Assembly: GCF_030345705.1 (NCBI RefSeq)
Contig: NZ_JAUASW010000002.1
Location: 372,001 to 436,000 of the forward strand
DNA: 64,000 bases
Source of the DNA: Pelomonas sp. SE-A7
Lineage (GTDB): Bacteria; Pseudomonadota; Gammaproteobacteria; Burkholderiales; Burkholderiaceae_C
Direction of reading: 5' to 3'
The notes under the pieces are model-generated. The model was not told the DNA's origin and made no database searches. It saw nothing but the letters and a program-made list of their open reading frames with translations. How positions within the stretch are numbered: position 1 is the first letter of the stretch; each line of letters starts with the position of its first letter. Made by a program: the position numbers and the translations under genes. Below, one piece after another: positions 43,131-51,648 of the stretch.

Positions 43131-43155
43131 AAAAGGCGCCCCGCGGGGCGCCTTT
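43131..43155. terminator. Bidirectional intrinsic terminator between lysS and the DUF4148 gene
   Basis: GGCGCCCC (43135-43142) pairs with GGGGCGCC (43145-43152), flanked by AAAA on the left and TTT on the right, so it can stop transcription from both converging genes. It begins 18 bp after the lysS stop. Confidence 0.8.
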
Positions 43156-43179
43156 CTTCATTCAAAAACCGGCGTCGGC

Positions 43180-43635
43180 TTACTTGCCGGCGTAGACCGG
43201 GCTGCCGGTCAGGCCGGGCTGAGCCGGCGTGGCCGGCACGCCGACGGGCGTCTGCAGAGCGGCCAGCTCGCCGGTTTCACGGGCGCGCTGCAATTCAGCG
43301 ACGACTTCGGCGCGGCTCTTGGCCGACTTGGTGGCGATGCCGCTCACCAGGGTGCCGACACCAGCTTGCTGGGCTTGCAGGGCGGCCAGTTCGCCGCTCT
43401 TGCGTGCGTTCTGCAGTTCGGCCGACACCTCGGCCTGGGTCTTGGCCGAGCCGGCCTTGATGGGCAGCAGGTAGCCGAGGCCGTTGGAACCAGCTTGCAC
43501 AGCCGCCAGTTCGCCGCTGGCCTGGGCGCGGGTCAGTTCGGCAATGACTTGCTCACGGGTGGTCTCGGCCGAAGCGGCGCCGGCGAACAGCAGGGCCGAC
43601 AGGGTGGCGACGGTGATTTGCGACAGCTTGCTCAT
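43180..43635 (-). CDS. DUF4148 exported protein with three internal repeats
   Basis: The start at ATG 43635 gives 151 residues. A signal peptide (about 1-23, ending AGAASA) precedes three copies of a 22-residue unit at 26-47, 66-87 and 107-128, each of the form T/S-x-x-x-V-x-AEL-x-x-A/x-x-SGELAALQ, spaced 40-41 residues apart. This is the DUF4148 repeat, abundant in Burkholderiales and usually present once or twice. Function is unknown; it is probably periplasmic. A GC-rich inverted repeat lies in its leader. Confidence 0.85.
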   Translation of the reverse strand: MSKLSQITVATLSALLFAGAASAETTREQVIAELTRAQASGELAAVQAGSNGLGYLLPIKAGSAKTQAEVSAELQNARKSGELAALQAQQAGVGTLVSGIATKSAKSRAEVVAELQRARETGELAALQTPVGVPATPAQPGLTGSPVYAGK

Positions 43636-43654
43636 GATCGAATCCTTTCCAGTT

Positions 43655-43673
43655 GGACCCGCTTGTCGGGTCC
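43655..43673 (-). repeat. Inverted repeat in the leader of the DUF4148 gene
   Basis: GGACCCG (43655-43661) pairs with CGGGTCC (43667-43673) around a 5-base loop, 20 bp before the start codon. It has no following U-run in the direction of the gene, so it looks like a leader RNA hairpin rather than a terminator. Confidence 0.45.
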
Positions 43674-43834
43674 GGGGGTTGTTGGACTCGGCGACTTCGC
43701 TTCGTCCATGGCCCACACTGTAAAAATTCGGCCTACGGGAAAACACCAGCAGGAATGGAAGGGGTCATTCCTGATTTGCAAACAATCGCGCTATTGAACT
43801 TTGACTGCCGCGGCACAAGCAAGAGTCGATGGCC

Positions 43835-44323
43835 TCAGCCGGCGGCTTCGACGATGTCCCGGTAGTTGCGCAGCGCGAGCAGGCAGATGCGGTTCAGCTC
43901 GGCGTCGGTCAGCTGGGTCTTGAGGCAGTAGCCGTTCACGTCATAGCGGCGCAGCAGCTCGTCCTCGCTGAGCAGGCCCGGCTGGCCGGTGCGGATGATG
44001 ATGCGGGCACGGTGGTTGTTCAGCTCGCGCCGGATCCGCTCGACCAGCAGCAGGCCGGCCATCTCGGTCTCCATCACCACGTCCAGCAGCAGCATGCCAA
44101 TCTCGGGCTGGTCGCGCAGCGCCTGTTCGCCCTCGGCGGCCGAATAGGCGTGCAGCAGACGCACCGAACGTCCTTCCAAGCGACGGCCCTGCATCAAGAG
44201 ACGGGTCACTTCGTGGACGCCTTCATCGTCATCGACGACCAGGATGTTCCAGGGCGGCGCCAGGTCGGGCGCGACCTGCTCATCTTCTTCATCCAGCACG
44301 AGCAGATCGTCGTCGTCGTTCAC
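43835..44323 (-). CDS. Stand-alone receiver-domain protein of the DUF3369-linked type
   Basis: The 162-residue protein has an acidic N-terminal tail and one receiver domain: NILVVDDDEGVHEVT (acid cluster at 31-33), the phosphoacceptor Asp81 in LLLDVVMETEMAGL, and Lys135 in YCLKTQLT. The phrases DVVMET and RIIIRTGQPG match receiver domains usually fused to DUF3369 and HD-GYP or kinase modules. Here no output domain follows, so it may pass phosphate or bind a partner. It lies downstream of, and in the same direction as, the enoyl-CoA hydratase gene. Confidence 0.8.
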   Translation of the reverse strand: MNDDDDLLVLDEEDEQVAPDLAPPWNILVVDDDEGVHEVTRLLMQGRRLEGRSVRLLHAYSAAEGEQALRDQPEIGMLLLDVVMETEMAGLLLVERIRRELNNHRARIIIRTGQPGLLSEDELLRRYDVNGYCLKTQLTDAELNRICLLALRNYRDIVEAAG

Positions 44324-44352
44324 GCGCTTCCCTCCAGGCTGTCGGTCGATGC

Positions 44353-44376
44353 GCCGGCGCCTTGGAGCGCGCCGGC
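44353..44376 (-). repeat. GC-only hairpin between the enoyl-CoA hydratase and receiver genes
   Basis: GCCGGCGC (44353-44360) pairs perfectly with GCGCCGGC (44369-44376) around 8 bases. There is no U-run after it on the minus strand, so it is a weak terminator candidate or an RNA processing or stabilising structure in the 64-bp gap. Confidence 0.35.
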
Positions 44377-44387
44377 TGGCGACGATA

Positions 44388-45179
44388 TTACTGCTGCTTG
44401 AACTGCGGCGAACGCTTCTCTAGGAAGGCCGACATGCCCTCGCGCTGGTCATCCGTGCCAAACAGCGCATGGAAGTAGCGCCGCTCGATGGCCACACCAT
44501 CGGTCAGCGGCCCCTGGAAGGCCAGGTTGACCAGCTCCTTGATCAGCATGACTGAAGGGCCGCTGAAGCCGTTGATGGTCTCGGCGGCGGCCAGGGCCTC
44601 TTCCATCAGCTTGTCAGCCGGCACCACGCGCGACACCTGGCCGGCACGCTCGGCCTCCGCGGCGTCCATCATGCGGGCGGTCAAGAGCATGTCCATGGCC
44701 TTGCTCTTGCCCACGGCGCGCGGCAGACGCTGCGTGCCACCGGCACCGGGGATGATGCCCAGCTTGATCTCGGGCTGGCCGAACTTGGCCGTGTCGGCGG
44801 CGATGATGAAGTCGCACATCATCGCCAGCTCGCAGCCACCGCCCAGGGCGAAACCGGCCACTGCAGCGATCACCGGCTTGCGCACCTGCAGGATGGTTTC
44901 CCAGTTCTTGGAGATCAGGCCGCTCTTGAAGGCGCTCATGAAGTTGTGCGGCAGCATGGTCGGGATGTCGGCGCCGGCAGCGAAGGCGCGCTCGGAGCCG
45001 GTCAGCACGATGCAGCCTATGCCGTCATCGGCGTCGAAGGCCAGCAGGGCCCGGCCGAGCTCGTCCATCAGCTGGTCGTTCAGCGCATTCAGCTGCTTGG
45101 GACGGTTCAACTGGATCAGGCCGGTCTTGCGCGCGCCCTCGCCGCGCACCTCGGTCAGGATGCATTCGTAATCGCTCAT
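44388..45179 (-). CDS. Enoyl-CoA hydratase/isomerase family protein
   Basis: The start at ATG 45179 gives 263 residues. The crotonase oxyanion-hole regions are AFAAGADIPTM near 67 and AVAGFALGGGCELAMMCD near 105. The catalytic acids sit in GGGCELAM and QPEIKLGIIPGAGG, as in EchA/FadB-type hydratases. It probably hydrates short-chain 2-enoyl-CoA in beta-oxidation or PHB-linked metabolism. The start overlaps the DUF3108 gene stop (ATGA), an unexpected partner. Confidence 0.9.
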   Translation of the reverse strand: MSDYECILTEVRGEGARKTGLIQLNRPKQLNALNDQLMDELGRALLAFDADDGIGCIVLTGSERAFAAGADIPTMLPHNFMSAFKSGLISKNWETILQVRKPVIAAVAGFALGGGCELAMMCDFIIAADTAKFGQPEIKLGIIPGAGGTQRLPRAVGKSKAMDMLLTARMMDAAEAERAGQVSRVVPADKLMEEALAAAETINGFSGPSVMLIKELVNLAFQGPLTDGVAIERRYFHALFGTDDQREGMSAFLEKRSPQFKQQ

Positions 45180-46270
45180 GGTCGGGACTCCTTCTTGATG
45201 GATGGAACTATAGGGTCGGGCGCCGCCTGCAGCGGAGGGCTCTTGAGCAGCAGGTCGACGAAGGTCTGCTCGTCCTGGCGGATGCGCAGCCGCACTGGCA
45301 GCCACTGCAAGGTGGGCGCCAGCCAGATCTCGGCGCTGAGGTCGCCGCCGCTGATCGGCCGGGTTGGACGCAGATGCCAGGTGGCAATCGGCCCCATCGG
45401 CGTGTCAATGATTTCCTCGCCGGTCACCTCGTAGCGCCAGTCGCCGTACTGCCGCCGCGGCAGGGCCAGCGGAATCGTCACCACATGGCCGACGCGGGCC
45501 GGTTCGCGGCCGGTCAGGAACAGCCAGGTCAGCTGGACGAACTGGCTGGACGAGTCCTGGACCTCCAGCGGTGTCGGCTCGGTTCGACCGCCGGCCAGCT
45601 GGACCTGGCCAGGCCTGAACGTCAGCGTCGTGCGGCGCCGCTCGCGAAAGATGATCTTGGTGTCTTCGTCATAGCGCCTTGGCGAGATGCCGCGTGGGCC
45701 CAGCTCGCCCTCACTGCTCATGCGCCGGGTGATGAAAGGCGTCAGCCGCGGGCCTACGCCAACATCCAGGTGGACCTGGTAGCGACGGCCCTGGCGTATC
45801 CATTCAACCTGCGCGTCGCCATGCACGTCGCCGTTGTAGAAGCCGTAGAGCGAGTAGCTGAGCCGGGTCGAGGCCGGCCACTCGGGACCGGGCTCGTCGG
45901 ACTCGGCCGCGCTGGCGGCGGGCGCCGGCACGGTGCCCGTCAGCTCCGGCGCCATGGCGACCTGGGGCGGCAGTGACTCCATCACCGGAACCGGCTCAGG
46001 CTGCACCGCACTGGCAGGCAGAGCCGGCACCGACAGGGGCGGTGTGAGCTCCTGCCGCGGCGGGCGAGCCACCGCCCGGCCTCCGACCGGCGCCGCCATC
46101 TTCAGCTCGCGAACAAAGGCCGCCTGCATACGCGGCGGCATTTCCTCCAGCGCGCTCCAGCGCTGGAATTCAGCCTGCAGCCGATCGACCAGAATCCAAT
46201 GCAGCAGCAGCACCAGCAGGGCCAGCGAGGCAAAGCTCCAGCGCCTGATGGGGCTCAGGCGCCGAGCCAT
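45176..46270 (-). CDS. DUF3108 domain exported or membrane-anchored protein
   Basis: The 364-residue protein has an N-terminal transmembrane anchor (about 12-30), a Pro/Ala-rich linker (65-130) and a C-terminal DUF3108 domain starting at LSYSLYGFYNG with a beta-barrel-like pattern of alternating strands (YEVTGEE, IWLAPTLQWLPVRLRI). The function of DUF3108 is not established; it is cell-envelope located. It overlaps the M61 peptidase stop by 16 bp. Confidence 0.82.
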   Translation of the reverse strand: MARRLSPIRRWSFASLALLVLLLHWILVDRLQAEFQRWSALEEMPPRMQAAFVRELKMAAPVGGRAVARPPRQELTPPLSVPALPASAVQPEPVPVMESLPPQVAMAPELTGTVPAPAASAAESDEPGPEWPASTRLSYSLYGFYNGDVHGDAQVEWIRQGRRYQVHLDVGVGPRLTPFITRRMSSEGELGPRGISPRRYDEDTKIIFRERRRTTLTFRPGQVQLAGGRTEPTPLEVQDSSSQFVQLTWLFLTGREPARVGHVVTIPLALPRRQYGDWRYEVTGEEIIDTPMGPIATWHLRPTRPISGGDLSAEIWLAPTLQWLPVRLRIRQDEQTFVDLLLKSPPLQAAPDPIVPSIKKESRP

Positions 46271-47988
46271 GCGTGGCGCAGCGTCTGGGCCCGGGCGGCC
46301 ACCTTGTCCGCCACGGTCAGGCCGACCGCGCCGACCTGGCCCGCGGTGGCCGGAGGCAGGTTCAGGCTCAGGCTCAGCACCCGCTGCTCACGCGCCAGCA
46401 GCAGGTTGAGCTTGAGCGGATCCCGCGTGTCCAGCAACAGCGGGATCTCGTCAAGCTTGCGCAGCCGCCAGCCATTGCAGGCCAGCAGCTCGTCACCGGC
46501 ACACAGGCCCGCCTCGGCCGCGGCGCCGCCAGCCAACACCTGCTTGATCTGCAACCCCTGGCCCAGCTTGAGGCCCAGCTTCTGCTCGAGCAGGACCGGT
46601 TCATGCGCCCAGTGGACGCCCATGTGGTCCAGCAGGCTGGCCAGCGGCGGGTCCTCACGGCCGTGCACCCATTGCCGCAATTCCTCGGCGGCGGCCGGGC
46701 CACCCAGCTCGGCCACGGCGTCCAGGATCTGGGTCTCGCTGACCGGCCCACCGCCGCTGCGCTGCCAGAGCAGCCGCATCACCTCGTCCAGGCTGGCTTG
46801 GCCGCTGCTACGCAGGCTCAGGTCCAGCGCCAGGCCCACCAGGGCACCCTTGCCGTAGTAGCTGACCGTGGCATTGGGCGTGTTCTCGTCCGGCCGGTAG
46901 TACTTGGTCCAGGCCTCGAAGCTGGCCTCGGCCAGGCTCTGCACCTTGCGGCCGGGCGTGGCCAGCATGCCGTTGATGGCGGTGGCCAGCAGCTTCAGGT
47001 AGCGGCCTTCGTCGACCAGGCCGCTGCGCACCAGGAAGAGCTCGTCGTAATACGAGGTAAAGCCCTCGAAGAACCACAGCAGCTCGGTGTAGTTCTCGGC
47101 GTCGTAGTCGTAGCGGGCCAGCTCGACCGGCCGCAGGCGCTTGACGTTCCAGCTGTGGAAATACTCGTGGCTGATCAGGCCCAGCAGGCGCACCTGGCCG
47201 TCGCCCAGCTCGCGGCTGCCCAGCCGCGGCAGGTCGCGCCGGGCGGCAATCAGCGCCGTGCTGGCGCGGTGTTCCAGGCCGCCGTAGCCCTCTTCCACCG
47301 CGTTCAGCATGAACACATAGCGCTGGAAGGGCAACTCGGCGCGCTTGGGATGACGGCCATGCCAGAAGGCAATCTGGGCGGCGCAGAGGCGGCGCGTGTC
47401 CTCGATCAGCCGGTCGCCATCGAATACCGGCAAGGCGCCGGCGACGATGAACTCATGCGGCACGCCTTCGACCTCGAACTGGCCGCGCCAGAAACGGCCC
47501 AGCTCGAACGGATGATCGACCAGCTCGTCGTAGTCGGCCGCCATGTAGCAGCGGCCGTCGAAGGCCAGGGCCGTGCCGACCTCCCAGCCTTCGGGCAGGC
47601 CGGCCAGGGTCAGCCGTTGGGGCTGGGCTTCGAAGCCTTCGGCGCGCAGGCACAGGCTGCTCGGATTGAAGAAACCGCGCTCGGCGGCCAGGTAGGCGGC
47701 CCGCACCGAGCTGTCGAAGGCATAGACCCGATAGCGAAGCACGAGCGGCTCGTCGGCCAGGTTTTCGGCCTGCCAGCGGTTCTTGCTCAGCTGGCGCAGC
47801 TTCACCGGCTGGCCCTGCTGCTCGGCGCGCAGCGAGCTGAGGTGGCGCGAGAACTCGCGCACCAGGTAGCTGCCGGGAATCCAGACCGGCAGGCTGAAGC
47901 ATTGCCCGGCCTGCGGCCGCTCCAGCCGCAGCTCGACCTGGAAATGGTGGCTGGCGACGTCCTCGACCGAGATCAGGAAGTCGACCAT
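46255..47988 (-). CDS. M61 family aminopeptidase with PDZ domain
   Basis: The 577-residue metalloprotease has an N-terminal beta domain starting ISVEDVASHHFQVEL, the zinc motif HEYFH near residue 272, a downstream WFFEGFTSYYDEL glutamate, and a C-terminal PDZ domain (about 480-560) with AAEAGLCAGDELLACNG. The M61 family prefers Gly or Ala at the N-terminus. There is no signal peptide, so it is probably cytoplasmic. It starts 3 bp after the DUF3429 gene. Confidence 0.93.
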   Translation of the reverse strand: MVDFLISVEDVASHHFQVELRLERPQAGQCFSLPVWIPGSYLVREFSRHLSSLRAEQQGQPVKLRQLSKNRWQAENLADEPLVLRYRVYAFDSSVRAAYLAAERGFFNPSSLCLRAEGFEAQPQRLTLAGLPEGWEVGTALAFDGRCYMAADYDELVDHPFELGRFWRGQFEVEGVPHEFIVAGALPVFDGDRLIEDTRRLCAAQIAFWHGRHPKRAELPFQRYVFMLNAVEEGYGGLEHRASTALIAARRDLPRLGSRELGDGQVRLLGLISHEYFHSWNVKRLRPVELARYDYDAENYTELLWFFEGFTSYYDELFLVRSGLVDEGRYLKLLATAINGMLATPGRKVQSLAEASFEAWTKYYRPDENTPNATVSYYGKGALVGLALDLSLRSSGQASLDEVMRLLWQRSGGGPVSETQILDAVAELGGPAAAEELRQWVHGREDPPLASLLDHMGVHWAHEPVLLEQKLGLKLGQGLQIKQVLAGGAAAEAGLCAGDELLACNGWRLRKLDEIPLLLDTRDPLKLNLLLAREQRVLSLSLNLPPATAGQVGAVGLTVADKVAARAQTLRHAWLGA

Positions 47989-47991
47989 GGA

Positions 47992-48450
47992 TCAGACCCC
48001 GGCCGCGGCAATGAAGCAGCACAGCGCTGCAATCATGGACAGGCGGAAACGCAGATTCAGCCAGGCGCTGGCACCCAGGGCCGGATAGCTGCGGCGGTCC
48101 ACCAGGTAGCAGACGATCAGCATCACACCGTGGATCACGAGGCCGGCATAGGCCGGCATCAGCGTGGCGATGGCGGCGACCACGCTGGGCACCACGCCCC
48201 AGATAAAGGGCTGCGGCGAAGGCACGGTCTGGCGGAACGCGAGGCCCCAGTGGATGCCGCCCAGGAAGGAGACCACGCTGCCGGCATAGATGGACAGGCC
48301 CAGCGTTGCGTAGGTGTGGGCTTCGTCGTTGTAGCCCAGCAGCAGCCAGACCAGCAGCATGCCCAGCACGAAGGGCACGAGGCCGAGGTAGCCCAGGCGG
48401 GCGGCGACAGGGTTCAGCGGCAGGCTCATCGGCAGCGTGGCGGTGGTCAT
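47992..48450 (-). CDS. DUF3429 membrane protein
   Basis: The 152-residue protein has about five hydrophobic helices and the family motifs LGYLGLVPFVLG, SFLGGIHWGLAF and RFRLSMIAALCC. DUF3429 has no established function. A second in-frame ATG seven codons in is possible. It lies between dsbC (8 bp gap) and the M61 gene (3 bp gap) in one minus-strand operon. Confidence 0.85.
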   Translation of the reverse strand: MTTATLPMSLPLNPVAARLGYLGLVPFVLGMLLVWLLLGYNDEAHTYATLGLSIYAGSVVSFLGGIHWGLAFRQTVPSPQPFIWGVVPSVVAAIATLMPAYAGLVIHGVMLIVCYLVDRRSYPALGASAWLNLRFRLSMIAALCCFIAAAGV

Positions 48451-48458
48451 CGCTGCCT

Positions 48459-49190
48459 TCAGGACTTGCTGCCGCTCACCAGGGCCTGCAGCCGGCGCTC
48501 GATCTGCTCGGCATTGATGGCACCCGGCACGCGCGTGCCGTCCTCGAACAGGATGGCCGGCGTGGCGTTGACATGGTGCTTGCGGGCAAAGGCCTGGTTG
48601 CGCTCAATGGCCGAGTCGTCGCAGGCACCGGCGGCAACGCGCACCGGCGGCACGCCGTCCAGCATCCAGTTGCGCCAGCTGTTGGTCTGCTCCTTGGCAC
48701 ACCAGATCGAGCGCGCCTTGTCGGGCGAATCGCCGCCCAGGATGGCGACGACGAAGGTATAGACCGTCACGTCCTTGAGGTCCTGCAGCGAGCGCTCCAG
48801 GCGCTTGCAGTAGCCGCAGTTCGGGTCGGCGAACACGGCGATGCGGCGCTTGCCGTTGCCGGTCTTCCAGACCACGGCATCCTTCAGCGGCAGCAGCGAG
48901 AAGTCGATCTGGTTGAGCTTGCTGATGCGCTCGTCGGTCAGGTTCTTCTTGCTCTTCAGGTCGATCAGCTCGCCCTCGATCAGGAACTGGCCGGTGGCAT
49001 CGGTGTAGCGGATCTCATTGCCATGGCGAACTTCCCACAGGCCCGGCATGGGCGAAAGCCGGACCTCGTCGGGCTTGGGGAAGTTGGGCACCTTCTCGGC
49101 CAGGCTCTTGCGGATCACGGCCTCGTTGGCCAGGGCCCCTATGGACAGCGTGGCCAGAACAACAGCCAGACCCAGACTCTTGATGAACAT
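48459..49190 (-). CDS. dsbC: Thiol:disulfide interchange protein DsbC
   Basis: The 243-residue periplasmic isomerase has a signal peptide (1-21), an N-terminal dimerisation domain with GLWEVRHGNEIRYTD, a linker helix, and a thioredoxin domain with the Cys125-Gly-Tyr-Cys128 active site in ADPNCGYCKRLE and a cis-Pro in NATPAILFEDG. It corrects disulfides in exported proteins, potentially including the T2SS cargo. The start has no close ribosome-site competitor. A 54-bp gap separates it from the hydroxylase gene upstream. Confidence 0.95.
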   Translation of the reverse strand: MFIKSLGLAVVLATLSIGALANEAVIRKSLAEKVPNFPKPDEVRLSPMPGLWEVRHGNEIRYTDATGQFLIEGELIDLKSKKNLTDERISKLNQIDFSLLPLKDAVVWKTGNGKRRIAVFADPNCGYCKRLERSLQDLKDVTVYTFVVAILGGDSPDKARSIWCAKEQTNSWRNWMLDGVPPVRVAAGACDDSAIERNQAFARKHHVNATPAILFEDGTRVPGAINAEQIERRLQALVSGSKS

Positions 49191-49244
49191 GTTGTATTCG
49201 GTTCCCTGAATGAGCTCGTAGGAGTGAAGGCGGTGGGCCCGGGC

Positions 49245-50360
49245 TCAGCGGCCCAGTGCCTGGCCGGCCAGCAGGCGCTTGAGCGGCGGCAGGCGGTTGA
49301 GCGCCTTGAGGCCCTGGTTGCGCAGCAGCCGCAAGGCCGGCGCCTCGCTGGCAAACAGGCGCTGCAGGCCATCGGTCAGCTGGCCCATGGCCAGCGTGGG
49401 CAGCAGGCGTTCCCGCGCGTAGCGACGCAGCAGGCGGGCATCGCCGAGCGAGCGCCACTGCTCGCGCTGCGACAGCACGCGGGCCAGGCAGGCGGCGTCG
49501 GCCAGGCCCAGGTTCAGGCCCTGGCCGGCCAGCGGATGCACCAGGTGAGCGGCATCGCCGACCAGCACCCAACCTTCGCCCGACACGGACGAGGCCTGAG
49601 CCAGACTGAGCGGCCATGAGGCACGCGCGCTGGCCAGCTTCAGGCGGCCTGCCGCTTCACCGCTGGCCTCGTTGAGCGCGGCCTCGAAGCTGGTTTCGTC
49701 CATGGCCAACAGTTCGGCCGCCCGCTCGGGCGACACCGACCAGACCAGGCCGAAGCTGTGCTCGGGCTGAGGACGGTCAAAGGGCAGCAGGGCCAGCACC
49801 TCGGGCGCACGGAACCACTGGTGGGCCAGCCCCAAATGCGGCCGGCTGGCAACCAGCCGCGCGGCCACGCCATGCTGCTCGTAGGGCTTGAGATCGAAGC
49901 GCACGCCATGGGCGGCACGGGCGTTCGAGTAGCGGCCTTCGCAGATCGCCTCCAGCTCGGCTTCGACCGGCTGGCTGACCCGCTGGATATGGGGCGAATA
50001 ACGGACAGCGCCGGCCAGTTGCTGGTCCAGCGCCGCGGCATCGACGATGAAGGCCAGCTCGCTGCGGCCCTGCTGCCAGGCCGAGAAATCGAGCCGGGCG
50101 TCGTCCTGGTCGCCGCGTATCGCCATGTCGTAGACCGGCGTGCGGGCCTCGGGCGGCAAGGCCTCCCAGACCTTGATTTCCTTCAGCAGCGCGACCGCCT
50201 CGGCATTGAGAGCGTAGGTGCGCACGTCGTCGGCCCGCGGAGCCTCGTCGGCGCCCAGCAGCGCGACCTGCAGCCCCTGGGCGGCCAGGGCCAGGGCCAG
50301 GCTGCGGCCGACCGCGCCGTCGCCACGCACCAGGACCCCGAATCGCTGCTTGCTTTCCAT
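49245..50360 (-). CDS. UbiH/UbiF-type FAD-dependent monooxygenase
   Basis: The start at ATG 50360 gives 371 residues; two more in-frame ATG codons lie just upstream. The N-terminal dinucleotide loop is GVLVRGDGAVGRSLAL (GxGxxG) and the C-terminal FAD motif is VLVGDAAHLVHPLAGQGLNLG, the UbiH/UbiF/COQ6 signature. It probably hydroxylates a ubiquinone ring position. The family has several specificities that cannot be told apart here. It is divergent from ychF, 102 bp between start codons. Confidence 0.87.
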   Translation of the reverse strand: MESKQRFGVLVRGDGAVGRSLALALAAQGLQVALLGADEAPRADDVRTYALNAEAVALLKEIKVWEALPPEARTPVYDMAIRGDQDDARLDFSAWQQGRSELAFIVDAAALDQQLAGAVRYSPHIQRVSQPVEAELEAICEGRYSNARAAHGVRFDLKPYEQHGVAARLVASRPHLGLAHQWFRAPEVLALLPFDRPQPEHSFGLVWSVSPERAAELLAMDETSFEAALNEASGEAAGRLKLASARASWPLSLAQASSVSGEGWVLVGDAAHLVHPLAGQGLNLGLADAACLARVLSQREQWRSLGDARLLRRYARERLLPTLAMGQLTDGLQRLFASEAPALRLLRNQGLKALNRLPPLKRLLAGQALGR

Positions 50361-50462
50361 GCGCGGCATTGTAGGCGTCGGGATTACCCGGGTCGGCCCG
50401 GCTAAAATCACGCCCTTCCCTGCAGCATCGGCCGCCGCCGAGCCCAAAGAAAGCCCCCCGCC

Positions 50463-51554
<1,092 letters not shown>

Positions 51555-51576
51555 TCCAGGCGTTGTTCCCGTCCTA

Positions 51577-51603
51577 AAAGCCGGCCTTGCGCCGGCTTTT
51601 TTT
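51577..51603 (+). terminator. Intrinsic terminator of ychF
   Basis: AGCCGGC (51579-51585) pairs with GCCGGCT (51591-51597) around CTTGC, followed by seven T residues. It lies 22 bp after the ychF stop. Confidence 0.9.
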
Positions 51604-51648
51604 GTGTAGGCTCCGGCGCAGTCCGATCCGATTGGCCCGCCTGCCTCG

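Noticed and set aside
46273..48762. An 829-codon plus-strand open frame opposite the M61 peptidase and neighbours
   Set aside because: It is the antisense of well-supported genes in a GC-rich genome, with His/Gln/Ala-rich low-complexity translation.
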